Positions 25,142-36,363 of a stretch of DNA of 64,000 nt are shown piece after piece. The stretch's first letter is position 1, and each line of letters begins with the position of its first letter. A model generated the notes under the pieces. The model was not told the origin of the DNA. It searched no databases and was given only the letters and a program-made list of their open reading frames with translations. A program made the position numbers and the translations under genes. Source of the DNA: Notospermus geniculatus (lineage: Eukaryota; Nemertea; Pilidiophora; Heteronemertea; Lineidae); assembly GCA_002633025.1 (NCBI GenBank), contig NMRB01002070.1, positions 18,183 through 82,182 of the forward strand, in the 5' to 3' direction.

Positions 25142-25939
25142 TGCAGCGGTCAATGGAAACTCTGTACCCCCCCTGGTCAGGAATTCGACGTTATTTCGAC
25201 GCCTAGGAATTAGCTGGGGGTCAGGATTTCGACATTTTTTCGCCCAAGGGCACAAAACCAATCGACAGGAATTCACAGCTGCCCCCAGGCATGTGGGGTC
25301 AGAGTTCGTCACTTTTTCACCCTTGCTTTGAAAACAGTTCGACAGAAGTTCACCTTGGGCACTTGGGCCTACATGTTGGAAAAAAATAATCAAGGTGGTC
25401 ATAATACCCTGCCAATGTCATGGTGCCTTTTTGAAATACTTTTATCCTTGTTCTCGCGCGCATAGTCTCGGCTTTTCCAGACAAATGTACCCGCCACATT
25501 ACAACAACTACTGTTAGAAAGCTATTATGAAATTCACAAAGCTGATAGGCATCAAGCATCGATTTTTTCAGCAAAATCTTACAAACTTTTTTCCCGCAGA
25601 GCCTGGCACGAGACAGCAGCGCATCCAACAACGTTCGGTATACGGTACCGGTAATATTGTGCTATAGCTGTGCATGATTTCCAACCACAGTGTATTATTT
25701 CGACAGGATTTCGACGCGAATTCGACACTCTGTCATAATCTGTTTCGACAGGAATTCACCTAAAAACATATCCACGTTTTTCAGGCATTCGACGATTATT
25801 CACCATCGTATTTTCTTCATTTCGACAGGTTTTAGACGTTTTGCCAATTCAGACTTCGGCAGAATTTCGACGGTCTCGGCGTCGAAATAACGTCGAATTC
25901 CTGACCAGGGGGGGTACAGAGTTTCCATTGACCGCTGCA
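25142..25939. mobile_element. Foldback element with long TIRs, TSD TTA
   Basis: Terminal inverted repeats of about 65 bp start TGCAGCGGTCAATGGAAACT and are near-identical at both ends. TTA is duplicated at 25139-25141 and 25940-25942. The interior is full of TTTCGACA- and AATTCGAC-like words. There is no ORF, so it is non-autonomous, PIF/Harbinger-like by its TWA-type duplication. Confidence 0.83.
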
Positions 25940-26531
25940 TTACCGCTACTACAAAACCAATTATTAAATCCCTCAATGACTGAGTGTCTTTTACTGTAGG
26001 CAAAGCATTGGTCTTCCTTCATACTATGCAAATTTAGAGAATTTAAAGCTCTGCCATAACAATGCCACTGTGTTGCAGCAACTGCGAGTCTTGACAGAGT
26101 GTGTGATCTCATAAACCTGTATGTTTCATTACTGTGCAGTCTAAATATATATCTGCGTTGGAGCATCATTTAATTACATGTAATTTAAAAGTATTATCTA
26201 TGTTGCTTTTGTGGACTAGATGGTCATGTATTATAATATTCTAGTCAGATGTAATGCTCGAACTGACGTTGGGGTAGTGTACTACAAGGGTATACTCTTG
26301 GAATTGAATTTTAGAAAGATATTACAAATACATTTATAACGAATGAATTCTTTAGTTACTCTCTCTATATGGTTTAACTGTTATGATATTTCCACCAGTA
26401 TTCCCTGGTCGTGGTCAAGTGACAAGTGGTGGACACAACACTAGTATGAACACTGTATAGGTGTGGGACTTAGAATAGGGATCCTTGGATGCTGGTTTTG
26501 GGATTGTTGGTTATAGTCAGCTGGTAGTCAC

Positions 26532-26641
26532 CAGGGCCCATATTCATAAAACCTTGCTAGCTTAGTTGGTTGCTAGCTGTGTACATTGGCCTGTACAAAC
26601 TGGGCACTTTAGCAAGTAGGGTTTTATGAATATGGGCCCAG
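26532..26641. mobile_element. CAGGGCCCATATTCATAAAAC foldback, copy 1
   Basis: The ends CAGGGCCCATATTCATAAAA and TTTTATGAATATGGGCCC are inverted. The interior has TGTACATTGGCCTGTACAAA. The same interior recurs at 60361-60483. Confidence 0.83.
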
Positions 26642-26659
26642 GGCTCGACTAGCCCAGCT

Positions 26660-26740
26660 AGTGGGATGTCTCTTCAACTCAGTTGTAGAGCATTGGACTG
26701 AGAAGCAGAAGGTCCCCAGTTCAAATCTCGCTCATTTCTT
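26660..26740 (+). mobile_element. tRNA-like relic
   Basis: CAACTCAGTTGTAGAGCATT, then GGTCCCCAGTTCAAATCTCG, give A- and B-box-like blocks at tRNA spacing. The acceptor stem does not pair, so this is a tRNA-derived relic and not a gene. Confidence 0.4.
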
Positions 26741-27325
26741 AACAGTTGGCATGCAGACTGTGGGGCTGTTGGTCAATGTTAGATGGTGGACATGTGCTTG
26801 GCAAGAGAAATACTCAAAAGCCATTGAACAAACTCATAATTACCTCTCGTATGGTTTTATATTATGGTGGTATTTAAAATAAAGTGAATTTGTGTATTTT
26901 ACTTCATTGCATAGGTTGTTAGGTGAGATGCTGGCGAAATGCTTTTATATTTCATCCATGTCAAATGGGGACTGGAATCTTCAGTTCCTCCTCATGTACT
27001 TCGGACGTCTAATTACTATGGTAAATTGGAACTAGAAAACTTATTATTAAAGTTATATTTTTAGTTTATTTACAGAAATAAAAACCATAAATGCAAAAGA
27101 TTTGGATTGTCATTTAAACACAAAAGAGCATTTTTTTCTCGGCGAGGATGACGCCTTTACACACACGAAAGCATTTGGTCAAACTCAACATGGTAAACGC
27201 AGAGACGCAGAACTATAGGACTGGACAGGAATTGGCCGTAGATTTTCTGGGTTAGTTTTGAGAGGTGAAGTCTCGCACACATCACAGCACAATATTTCAC
27301 GGACGGATCATGTATTTATGTTGTG

Positions 27326-30300
27326 CTAATCACAGGTGGTAAGATTGACCCACGGGCTCCAAACCAGATCATGGTACTTCGGATAACCCCGTTTATCCTC
27401 GTGCACATTTCGGATAGGCACGGCGGTCTTGGAATATAGGAGTATTCTATACATAAGGAGATCGACAACACCGGGTTCATCGTTGGCTATGTTATGATAC
27501 TCGCAGGGATCGAGTTTGACGTTGTAGAGGCAGGGGGCGCGGCCAGCATCACAGTTCGTCCTAGCATCAGGTGGGAAGGGCCCACATTTGACGTCCACAG
27601 ACGCGACATTGGAAGGTTTCCCTCTGATCCTGTCCTGGTAGGATAACTTCTGTGTGATTTTATCCAGATGGGTCAAAATATCAGTCAGCGTAAGATGATC
27701 AAACTGACCATTATACCTCTTCTTAAAATGTTCTATAAAGTTTGGAGAGGAGACATTGGAACTGTAAACATCCATTTTCTCAAGTCTTCGACTAACTTGT
27801 TCGGGGAAGTACCAATCATTCCGATTGCCTTGACTCCCAATTATTACCTTGTAGTCGCCCAAACGAATCGCCGCATTGTTATTTACTGGGTCAATATTAT
27901 GTAGAATCTCCTTCCGGGGCGAATTGAGTCCCTGATTAAGGGTTTGCCACATGTCGAAACTATCCAAGTTCTTTGGTTTGATATCGGCACCGATGGCAGT
28001 CAAGATTGTAGGCAACCAATCAGAGACGTGCATCATTTGGTTGGACGTCTGTCCTCTTTGTTTCAACAGAGGGGAGTATATAAAAGCAGACCCACGTACG
28101 CCACCTTCCCAAAGAGTATGTTTCATTCCCCTGAAAAAAGGGAGATTTGAAGTTGGCCAATTACCGGTATTCACTTTTTGGAGAGAAAAAAATTGAAGAA
28201 TCAGGCAGCGGTGGATCCAGGATTTCAGAAAAGAGGGCGCGCCCTGTGCTAGAAACATCGAAATCTGCGGTGAATTTCAATGATTTGCTCCAAATTGTAG
28301 AATTTCATGGTCGATTTTACAGATTTGTAGGCCGAAAGGGGAGGCGAGCGCCTGTGGCGCCCCCCTTTGGATCCGCACCTGAGAATTTATATAGGAAAAT
28401 TTAAGAGTATGGTCACTGTGTTGTACTGGTACGTTTTTTTGCAAAGTTCAGAAGAGAAGTGCTTAAAGCGAATTGATAGCGGATTTTATTTACATTTGGC
28501 CGTTGTTTGTAAACACAAAATTCGGCCAATCAGAATCCACGTAAATTTCTTTGTTGACATTCTGGAGAACTTTGTTTACATTATTTTCCGAAAATTCGTC
28601 CCCTTTCGAATTCAATTTCTAAATCAAATTTTTTTGATATCGATTCGCTTTAAACCTTACACAGCCAGTGGCAATTTCAATTGAAATAGAAACCTACATG
28701 GAAACATCCCGACATCTTACGGAAACCCAGTCACATAGGTATTCACTGGAAAGTACTCACCAAGAGCTTTCCAATGAATACTGATGTTACAGGGTTTCAG
28801 TCATTTCTCAAGATTTTAAAAGTATTTTCACTTTCAACATAATTGGCCTTGGCCTTGAGAGGGGTTACCGACCTGAGTGGATAGTTTGAGGCGTGATTGG
28901 CATCAAATCCCGCTGCAGGCCCTCCATTGTCAGTGGTGAAGATGATGATGGAGTTGTTCAGCATCCCTGTCTCGTTTAAGACACGAGTCACATTACCGAA
29001 CGAATCATCAAGGGCAGACACCATACCTAGAAAAAATAGTAGTCACCTCTTTTACTTACGGTACTTGTCAATCATTCTGTATTATTTGCTCATTTCTTTA
29101 CTCTTTCATAGCGAAAAAACACTGGGAGGTAGGAGGAATAATAAACTGAGCTTTTTTTCATAAACAAAAGCATTTTGTTAAATCTGAGGAAAAGCATTAT
29201 CTGAGGAATGGACCCTACCATTGCAGAGTGGGGTGGTGCACGGGTCGAGTGCCAGACGCAAGACCAGAAGGTCACAGGTGTGATTCCCGGCCGAGTCATC
29301 ACTCTGTATTCTCAAATGGTCAGAAAGGATCACATTCAGATCAGCTTAATGAGCTCCTCCTCCAGTTCCCCAGAAATGTCTCTGGAGAGACAGGGTTATA
29401 ATGTGAAGCGCTTCTAGACTGCATTGCAGTGGAACGTGCTGCATAAAACCATACCAGCAAACTTCCTCCTCCCTGGATCCTGAATATAAGGGAACTTCTT
29501 GTAGTATTTATAAGGAACTTGCATCGGGTCAGGGTAGTTGCCTCTGTGAACTGCTTGATGGGCCATGTAGAGAAACATAGGCTGAAATGTATGGATTGTC
29601 CAATGAAGTGTACGCAACAATGGACCTCGGCGGATCTGCACCATGACGGATCATGGCCTCCACACATTTGTCCGGATTGCGGCGCGATTTTGGCTGTGCT
29701 CATTGTATGGAGGCAGCATGACTGCAGTTGCATCTCAGTTATGACGATCAGGATCAGTCGCTGATCAAAAAGATCACGAATTGCAAGAGTTGAACCTTTT
29801 CAACTTCTGCGTCATCCCGACAGGTGTAATGCATTCACAGTCGACCTGACTAGAGTTACGATTCCCTGCGCGCAGATGCCGCCTGTTCCACGTTGAGCAC
29901 ACACAATTTCACTTTTGCATCTGACCGCAATTTCTTCACTTGATGCCGACTGTTCCGTCCCAGCGCAGGCAATCGTAGTGCAACCTGACATCAGCATTAG
30001 ACGAGTTGTGTGGAGGTTTCAACTTCGCTACCGTACTCTGACAGAACACAGAAAATACAGACGTTGACACTAACTTGTGACTTATTATGAGTTCGTATGA
30101 TTTTCTCTGCCTCTTGAGTGAAGATTTCTGTTGAGTATTGGCCGAACTCGTCCCGGACTACATCCATATTGCGACGGAAGTCTAGGCCCCACTCCTTCGG
30201 CTGAAAAAAAGATGACACGTCCTGAGATGAATCATGGGTGAAGTTTGAGGAATCAGAAATAAATGTCCCTGTGCCATGTACATTTCGCAAATGAACTATG

Positions 30301-32160
30301 CATATGGTTTCATTGCCCGTCAGGCACGATACTGCACTGAGGCCATGACATTCAACTTGTTGACTGCCAGGGCAATTCAACAACCAGGTGGTGATAAACC
30401 AGTCAAATCCTAAAATGTTACGGAAACCCAGTCACATAGGTATTCATTGGAAAGCACTCATCCAGAACTTTCCAATGACTACCTAGCTGACAGCTTTCAG
30501 GTGCCTCTCATGGTTTTTACTTATTTTCGTTTTCCACAAACTTTGCTTGGATGGAGGGTTAAAATGATGCCATATACCATGGTATGGTACCAATACCGTA
30601 CTTACAGATCTTCCTTCGGCAGTATGGTCCCAATAATCCTCCGCCCCCAGCCAATAACCAAAATGGCTATCAAATCCCCGAAACGTTGGGGTGTACTCTT
30701 TGGCAAAGAATCCTAGGTGCCACTTCCCGACGATGTGCGTGCTGTAGTCCAAGGATTTAAGGTATTGGGGAAGTAAAGTCTCATTAAGCCCGAGACCGTA
30801 TGGCTGGGCTCCTACAATGACTCCATGTTGCATTCCTGAAAGAAATGGTGTCACTCTGAAAAATAGTTCCACTGTCATTAAATAAGAAGATGGGCCTTGA
30901 TAGCTTAGTGGTCATCACGTCTGCTTAGCAAGCGGCAGGTCCCGGGTTCAAATCCAGCCTGGGCCATGAATAATCCCTGGCTCTTCACCTTTGTCACATG
31001 TGACAGTAAGCCATGGTTCCTTGTACCTTGTGCCTTTGCAAGGGTAAGTAAAAGACCCCATCCAAGTGACGAACATGATGAGTACCGGTCGCTTGAGATG
31101 GCCTCCTCCATACTTACCACGGCTTCGGCCCTAGTGGAAAAATCTAATATAAACTGAGTGAAATGTGAGGCAGGTTCAGCTGGTAGGTCAATTTGCAATA
31201 AGCCTACGTGAAGGAAGATGGGGAAGAAGTCAGCAGATTGGGCCCTGACACGCCCAAGAGCTGATGGCATGAAGCAATTAGGCCTACATTCCGTTGTCCT
31301 CATAAATCACACCTTCCCAACAACTTACCAAGATGTATGGGGTACCTGCCCGTCATCAGGGAACTTCTTGTGGGGGTACAGATATGCTGGGTGTAGTAGT
31401 TGTTTAAAATGATCCCTGAGTGAGCGAACTTGTCCAAGTTTGGTGTTGGTATCTGTTGTGAGCCATGGAAGCTGACATCATTCCATCCCTGGAAAAGGGA
31501 ATAGACTTCAAGAACAAGCTGCTCTAGGCCTATGATCAAATTCATTTACGGTACTGAGGACAACTTGGGATCGCCTGGTGCTGTCCTTAATGGACAGGTG
31601 TCCTCAATACGGAGGTCAAAGTGAATGTGATCAATTTGCAACTGAATTCTGATCTGCTGTCCTTAATAGACAGGTGTCCCCCTGGCAGAGGTGTCCATTA
31701 GAAGGGCATTGTACTGGTACTGGTTCTGTCTCCTTACTAAGGACCTTAGATAGTTTTTCTCTGGGTCTCCAGAATTTTCAGATGTGATTTTACTGACTTG
31801 GTAATAAAAACTTGATTGAGCATTGTTTGATGGAATGAGGCCAACTCATCTTTTGAGATAATTAACCACAAGCAGGTGCGGATCCAGAGGGGGGTGCACC
31901 AGGCGCGCGCTTCCCCTTTTGGCCAACAAATCTGTAAAATCGACCGTGAAATTTCAATGTTCCTAGCACAGGGTGCCCTCTTTTCCCAAATCCTGGATCT
32001 GCCCCTGACAAGAATAAAATCATACTTGACTATTGATGGAATTATTTACCAGGTCATCAGCAACAATGAGGATGATATTTGGTCTGATGCCAGAGGTCTC
32101 CTCCAGCAGACAAGCAAAGACAACACTGGCAAGGATTATAACCGGGTATTTTTGTTGCAT
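27326..32160 (-). CDS. Arylsulfatase, B/I/J family (7 exons)
   Basis: A secreted or lysosomal sulfatase that hydrolyses sulfate esters, probably on glycosaminoglycans as for ARSB. Exons in coding order are 32050-32160, 31329-31488, 30606-30835, 30075-30200, 29455-29581, 28873-29026 and 27326-28130. They total 1713 nt, or 570 aa. All junctions are GT-AG and the frame closes. Residues 1 to about 24 form a signal peptide ([19 protein letters not shown]). Then come [13 protein letters not shown], with metal ligands D35 and D36, and the sulfatase signature [14 protein letters not shown], whose C74 would become formylglycine. GKWHLG (K128, H130) and TTDNGG (D284, N285) follow. The last exon holds the [15 protein letters not shown] and HNIDP blocks of this subfamily. 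I cannot separate ARSB from ARSI/ARSJ by eye. Introns 1 and 6 each carry a CAGG-MITE, intron 2 a SINE, and another SINE lies beside the exon 5 donor. All catalytic residues I can check are present. Confidence 0.93.
28202..28381. mobile_element. CAGG-MITE copy 2, TSD AGAAT, arylsulfatase intron 6
   Basis: Termini are CAGGCAGCGGTGGATCCAG and GGATCCGCACCTG. The flanks duplicate AGAAT (28197-28201 and 28382-28386). It lies 72 bp from the exon 7 acceptor. Confidence 0.88.
29208..29449 (+). mobile_element. SINE family 3 beside arylsulfatase exon 5
   Basis: A degenerate tRNA-like head (GTGCACGGGTCGAGTGCCAG with GTGATTCCCGGCCGAG) is followed by a 3' domain, GAGCTCCTCCTCCAGTTCCC and GGAGAGACAGGGTTATAATG. 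That 3' domain is shared with sequence at 22217-22275 and 22502-22560. The element lies in intron 5 and ends within about 5-25 bp of the exon 5 donor at 29454. Confidence 0.65.
30892..31153 (+). mobile_element. SINE family 2, full-length copy in arylsulfatase intron 2
   Basis: Same order as the 24436 copy: tRNA-like head (CTTAGTGGTCATCACGTCTGC, GGGTTCAAATCCAG), then AGTAAAAGACCCCATCCAAG, then AGATGGCCTCCTCCATACTT. It is inserted antisense to the host gene. Confidence 0.87.
31873..32007. mobile_element. CAGG-MITE copy 3, TSD ACAAG, arylsulfatase intron 1
   Basis: Termini are CAGGTGCGGATCCAGAGG and GGATCTGCCCCTG, with perfect ACAAG duplications (31868-31872 and 32008-32012). It sits 42 bp downstream (gene orientation) of the exon 1 edge at 32050. 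Confidence 0.9.
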
Positions 32161-32549
32161 GTTGAGTTTGACGTGACTCTCTTGCTTGGGATGAGTTTCA
32201 GCGTCAACTGCACTGGAGCATCATCTCACATCATGTCTTCTAAATCGAACTGAAAAAGAACCAGAACATCAAGCAGGTCAAAAGATAGGTAGACCGAGAC
32301 AATTCCACGAATGAAACATGGTCCTTGGACTACATGTGTGTAGGGAGACCTAAGGCAATCAGTTACACTTAGGGGCCTACTGCCTGCTGGCCTGGGCTAT
32401 CTAGAGCCTGGGTTGCTGGGCGCATAGGCCTACATTTCGGGACACCCAGCAAGAACGACCCAATCCCAACTAGGGGCCTAGTAGTAGGCCTACTGATCGG
32501 GGGCTAAAATCGAAGGCAAAGTCGTCTCCCAAATTACACCCTCATAGCA

Positions 32550-33000
32550 GTGTTCTCCACACCAGTTAAAACAGGGCGGCCCGCCCCTCTTAAAAACACC
32601 GACAGCAAAATCCGCCCCTCTTAAATGGCCCGCCCCCCTCTTAAAAATTCGTCCGCCCCTCTTAAAAATTAGTCNNNNNNNNNNNNNNNNNNNNNNNNNN
32701 NNNNNNNNNNNNNNNNNNNNNNNNNNNNNNNNNNNNNNNNNNNNNNNNNNNNNNNNNNNNNNNNNNNNNNNNNNNNNNNNNNNNNNNNNNNNNNNNNNNN
32801 NNNNNNNNNNNNNNNNNNNNNNNNNNNNNNNNNNNNNNNNNNNNNNNNNNNNNNNNNNNNNNNNNNNNNNNNNNNNNNNNNNNNNNNNNNNNNNNNNNNN
32901 NNNNNNNNNNNNNNNNNNNNNNNNNNNNNNNNGCGGTGCCTTCGGCACCAGACCCACCGCCGCCCCACTTAGACCAAAACCTGTGGAGAACACTGCATTT
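32550..33000. mobile_element. Inverted-end element spanning the assembly gap
   Basis: GCAGTGTTCTCCACACCAG at the left and CCTGTGGAGAACACTGC at the right are inverted around the gap. CCGCCCCTCTTAAAA is repeated about four times just before the Ns, which likely caused the gap. Confidence 0.63.
32675..32932. other. Assembly gap, 258 N
   Basis: An unresolved run of Ns. Frames crossing it are meaningless. Confidence 1.
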
Positions 33001-33599
33001 TAGCAAAGGATAAGGATTATTTGGAAAGAAAGGGATAGCCTAGCTTAGCGGTATGCCTAAGTTTTGACCCCCTCCTCCCCCCCCCCGATCATATACCCCC
33101 GATGCCTGTGGTTTCCACTCCTGAAAGTAGGCTTACTGGGCAATCGTCAGTATAATTCCTCCAAGGTAACACCCTGTAGATTTTGATGATGCTGACCAGC
33201 ATGGTTTGTTTGTGGCTTCTTTTAGGTGCTTCTTTCAGTCACTCCCCAACAATGCTCATTTCATGATTTCCAGGGCGTGAAGGGTTAACATCATCTATTA
33301 TGGTCAGTCAAAAAGGTAGCCAGATTAAACGGAAAAAGAACACGCGCACTTACGCCCACTCTTACAATAGATAGAAACACAATCATGTAAACAATGTATA
33401 CATCAAAATTCACTTCCTAGTTTTGTCATGTGACCAAGTCACATGACCAAAATTTCTCGTATACTTGAACCACTGCCAGGAAATCATTTCAAGCCCAAAT
33501 ATCACGATCTCCGTCGGTGAATCCGATTTATCATCCCGAGTAAACAACCTCGCCATCAAAATCAATGAACTGGTGATTGAAAAAGCGACTAAAAACGGC

Positions 33600-33786
33600 T
33601 AATTTCTTCACAAAACGTGAAAAATCGCAGTGTCAGAACCTGTGAGCTAAAAATAGCATCGAGGTCGGGAAATGGTCGCCTTTCCTGGTTGCTGCCGACG
33701 GTGGGTTTCTCGGAAAATATGCGATTCCTGGCGAAATCACCATCAAAGCTGCGATCCCGTCTAAGAGTGAAATTCAGGATAAGCGA
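33600..33786 (+). other. Possible 5' non-coding exon of the zinc-finger gene
   Basis: This moderately GC-rich stretch ends in a strong donor, CGA|GTAAGTG, at 33787. Its only ATG-initiated frame stops quickly, so it would be untranslated. It lies on the strand of, and upstream of, the strong acceptor at 36320 that precedes the zinc-finger start codon. The 5' edge is not defined. Linking it to that gene is inference from position and splice signals alone. Confidence 0.3.
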
Positions 33787-34289
33787 GTAAGTGTAGGAAT
33801 TGACACGACACTTGACGATTCCGCCTTTAAATTGCAGTATTTTGAACGCTCTTGTTAGATCCTAGAAACAGGAGTTGTTTCCTCGCCATATTGGAATTTC
33901 TGACTGGCCATGTACTGATGTATGTCAGACTTTATGTACATGATACACGTACAGACAGCAACCTACATCATGAACATGGTGACCTTCCAAGTACCTCACT
34001 TCATGAAGATAAACGCAATCACTTTCAGTATTGATGCCTAACCTAGGCTAGGTTACCATGGTTTCCACTTCCAGGCTATGCCTGGACAACGCCTCCTACC
34101 ACACCATAACCTCAGCGTGTTTTGCATGATGATGCTGACCAACTGCAAGGGCTAGGCCTACCGGTATCTAAAAGGCATTTTTGCGATTCCATGTAGAAGT
34201 TTCACTTTTTGTCGTATCAGTTTTAGGCCTAGTTAATGCATTAACATAATTGCAGGAAGAAATGGCTTGCGGCTGTAGTGTGAAATCCC

Positions 34290-34846
34290 TGTGTGTGACC
34301 TACTTTTCAAGGTCACACAGAGGTCAAATCAGTTGACAGAACAGGTTTCAATGAAGTTGATATGTTCTCACATGGACGCTTGGTTCATAGTTTTACTATG
34401 AATGAACTTCACTGTTATTTAAGTCCACAGTTCATGGTTCAACCATAAAGTTCATGGTTCATTTTTCCCTGGGCCGGTTTCCTCCTACATTTATCCTGCT
34501 CCTTACAAGCCGTTCTTGGAACCACGTGAGAAGTCTTGAAATTGAAATAGTACCAGTATATTAACAACAGCTTGTTTAGATCGCTGACAGCTGTCAGTGT
34601 CATCCTGTCACACTGAAGGCTTCCCATACCAAATCCCTGCTGTTACAAGGCCTATCAGATTATTTGTCTCTGCTATGCTCAATACAATGTCAGCACTTGG
34701 TTTCCCTTGCATGTTGTCAACCATTCAAAATCCATGTGTCTGACCTACTTTTCAAGGTCACACAGAGGTCAAATCAGGGGAAAAAACAGGTTTCAATGAA
34801 GTTGATGTGTTTTGTCACTCGTAGTCCTCACATGGATGCTTGGTGA
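34290..34846. repeat. Dispersed direct repeat of about 100 bp, two copies
   Basis: TGACCTACTTTTCAAGGTCA through GGTTTCAATGAAGTTGAT at 34298-34360 recurs at 34741-34807. TCACATGGACGCTTGG and TCACATGGATGCTTGG follow each copy. Confidence 0.83.
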
Positions 34847-34928
34847 TGCAACTTTGAACATCTCTACCCGGTATGGTACATTTATTCCTAGTTTGTTCTC
34901 ATCAGCAAGTTAATAGGGGCTGCAGTTT

Positions 34929-35128
34929 TGACCCTCCACCAACCAGTCGAAAGTCACACAGAAAATGAGCCGAAAGACACTGAGATGAGATGACAGCAGG
35001 AGATAAAGAAAGAAATAGAATCACTCAGATTTCGCAATAGACAGACAATACTGAAATTGACAGATAATTCAGTCCCAACCTGCCAACCTCAGAGTGACTT
35101 CCAACTGGTTTTGTGGTGGAGGGTCACA
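34929..35128. mobile_element. GACCCTCCA foldback family, copy 1
   Basis: GACCCTCCACCAACCAGTC at the left and GACT..ACTGGTTTTGTGGTGGAGGGTC at the right are inverted. The interior GACAGACAATACTGAAATTG is shared with 35876-36126. Confidence 0.78.
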
Positions 35129-35875
35129 TATGGGTCTCCAAAGAGGAAGATCCCAAAGATTCCACAAGTGCTGCCTGACAATAGCCCATGATGTTCAATC
35201 ATCCAAGCTGTCTATCAGCTTGTCAATAGTCTATACTGAACATAGTCAATGTAAACTTGTGTTCATTCATATCATCATTCATTAGAAAGCCTACACTGGA
35301 CTCCACATTGCAAGCTTCTAGGCCTTAGTGTCGGTCTGCTGGATATTCAGGCATGGAATGTTTTGAAAAACATATGATTGACAATTGACAATTCATGACT
35401 TTATAAAGAATTTGTCCCACTGACCTAAAAAAAGAATTAGGGTATCATGGAATGCCATACAACCATACGCCATCAATATTGTTAGTTCTTACAACCGATT
35501 GACCTATTTGAGTGGGTGAATGGGGGAGATTTCATTCAGTAGTTCAGCTCATCCTGTACATTGTATTGTAATGAGGCCATTCAGATGTAAGAAAGTTTGG
35601 ACTATTATCAGGAAAACACGGTGGAAGGAAGGACTGTCACCGGCCACCTGTCACTTCTCCAGTCTTAGCCAGGCTGGGAATACACATACAAATCTCATGT
35701 ATCTCACTGATTTGGGCTCCTAAATAGGCCTATATTCATGTCTGTGGCAAATCTTACTGAAGGTCATCTCACAGACGAATAGACAATTCTTGAATTTGCA
35801 GATCTGCGCACTTTCGCCGAGATCTCAACCAGAGAGGTCACATATAGGGCCAGTTTTGTGGTGGAAGGTCACATA

Positions 35876-36126
35876 TGTGACCCTCCGCTACAAAACCAAT
35901 GTAAAGTCCACGGAAAATGAGCCGAAACGTACTGACAGGAGATAAAGAAATAGAATCAAGTCAGATTTCACAACAGACAGACAATACTGAAGTGAAAGTG
36001 ACACAATAGACAGACAATACTGAAAGTGACACAATAGACAGACAATACTGAAAGTGACACAAATTATCTGGTCGCAACTTGCCAACCTCAGAGCGACTTG
36101 ACTGGTTTTGTGCTGGAGGGTCACAT
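35876..36126. mobile_element. GACCCTCCA foldback family, copy 2 with internal repeat
   Basis: GTGACCCTCCGCTACAAAAC and TTTTGTGCTGGAGGGTCAC are inverted. The interior word CAATAGACAGACAATACTGA is repeated two to three times (about 35970-36060), lengthening the copy. Confidence 0.8.
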
Positions 36127-36363
36127 ATGGGCATAGGGGGAGTTGTAAGTTGTTAAAAGCAAACTGGTGAATTGTCCATGAGAGCAAACTTTGAATGGAG
36201 AAAACTCTCTCTCTCTCTCAACTTCAGTTTCAGGTAACCTCTGGCCTTATTTTGGGGTTGGGGTCCTCAGGTATCTCATCATCATCTTCCTAATGGCTGT
36301 TGTTTTTTTTTTCGCTTCAGGGTCCTGCCAATGTGATGCACCATCCGGGTTAGACTGGCAACT

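Noticed and set aside
30201-30383. Coding extension upstream of arylsulfatase exon 4
   Set aside because: It lies before the TTTTTTTCAG acceptor, does not match the sulfatase family, and exon 3 joins exon 4 in frame without it.
32490-33006. Frames containing long X runs
   Set aside because: They cross the assembly gap.
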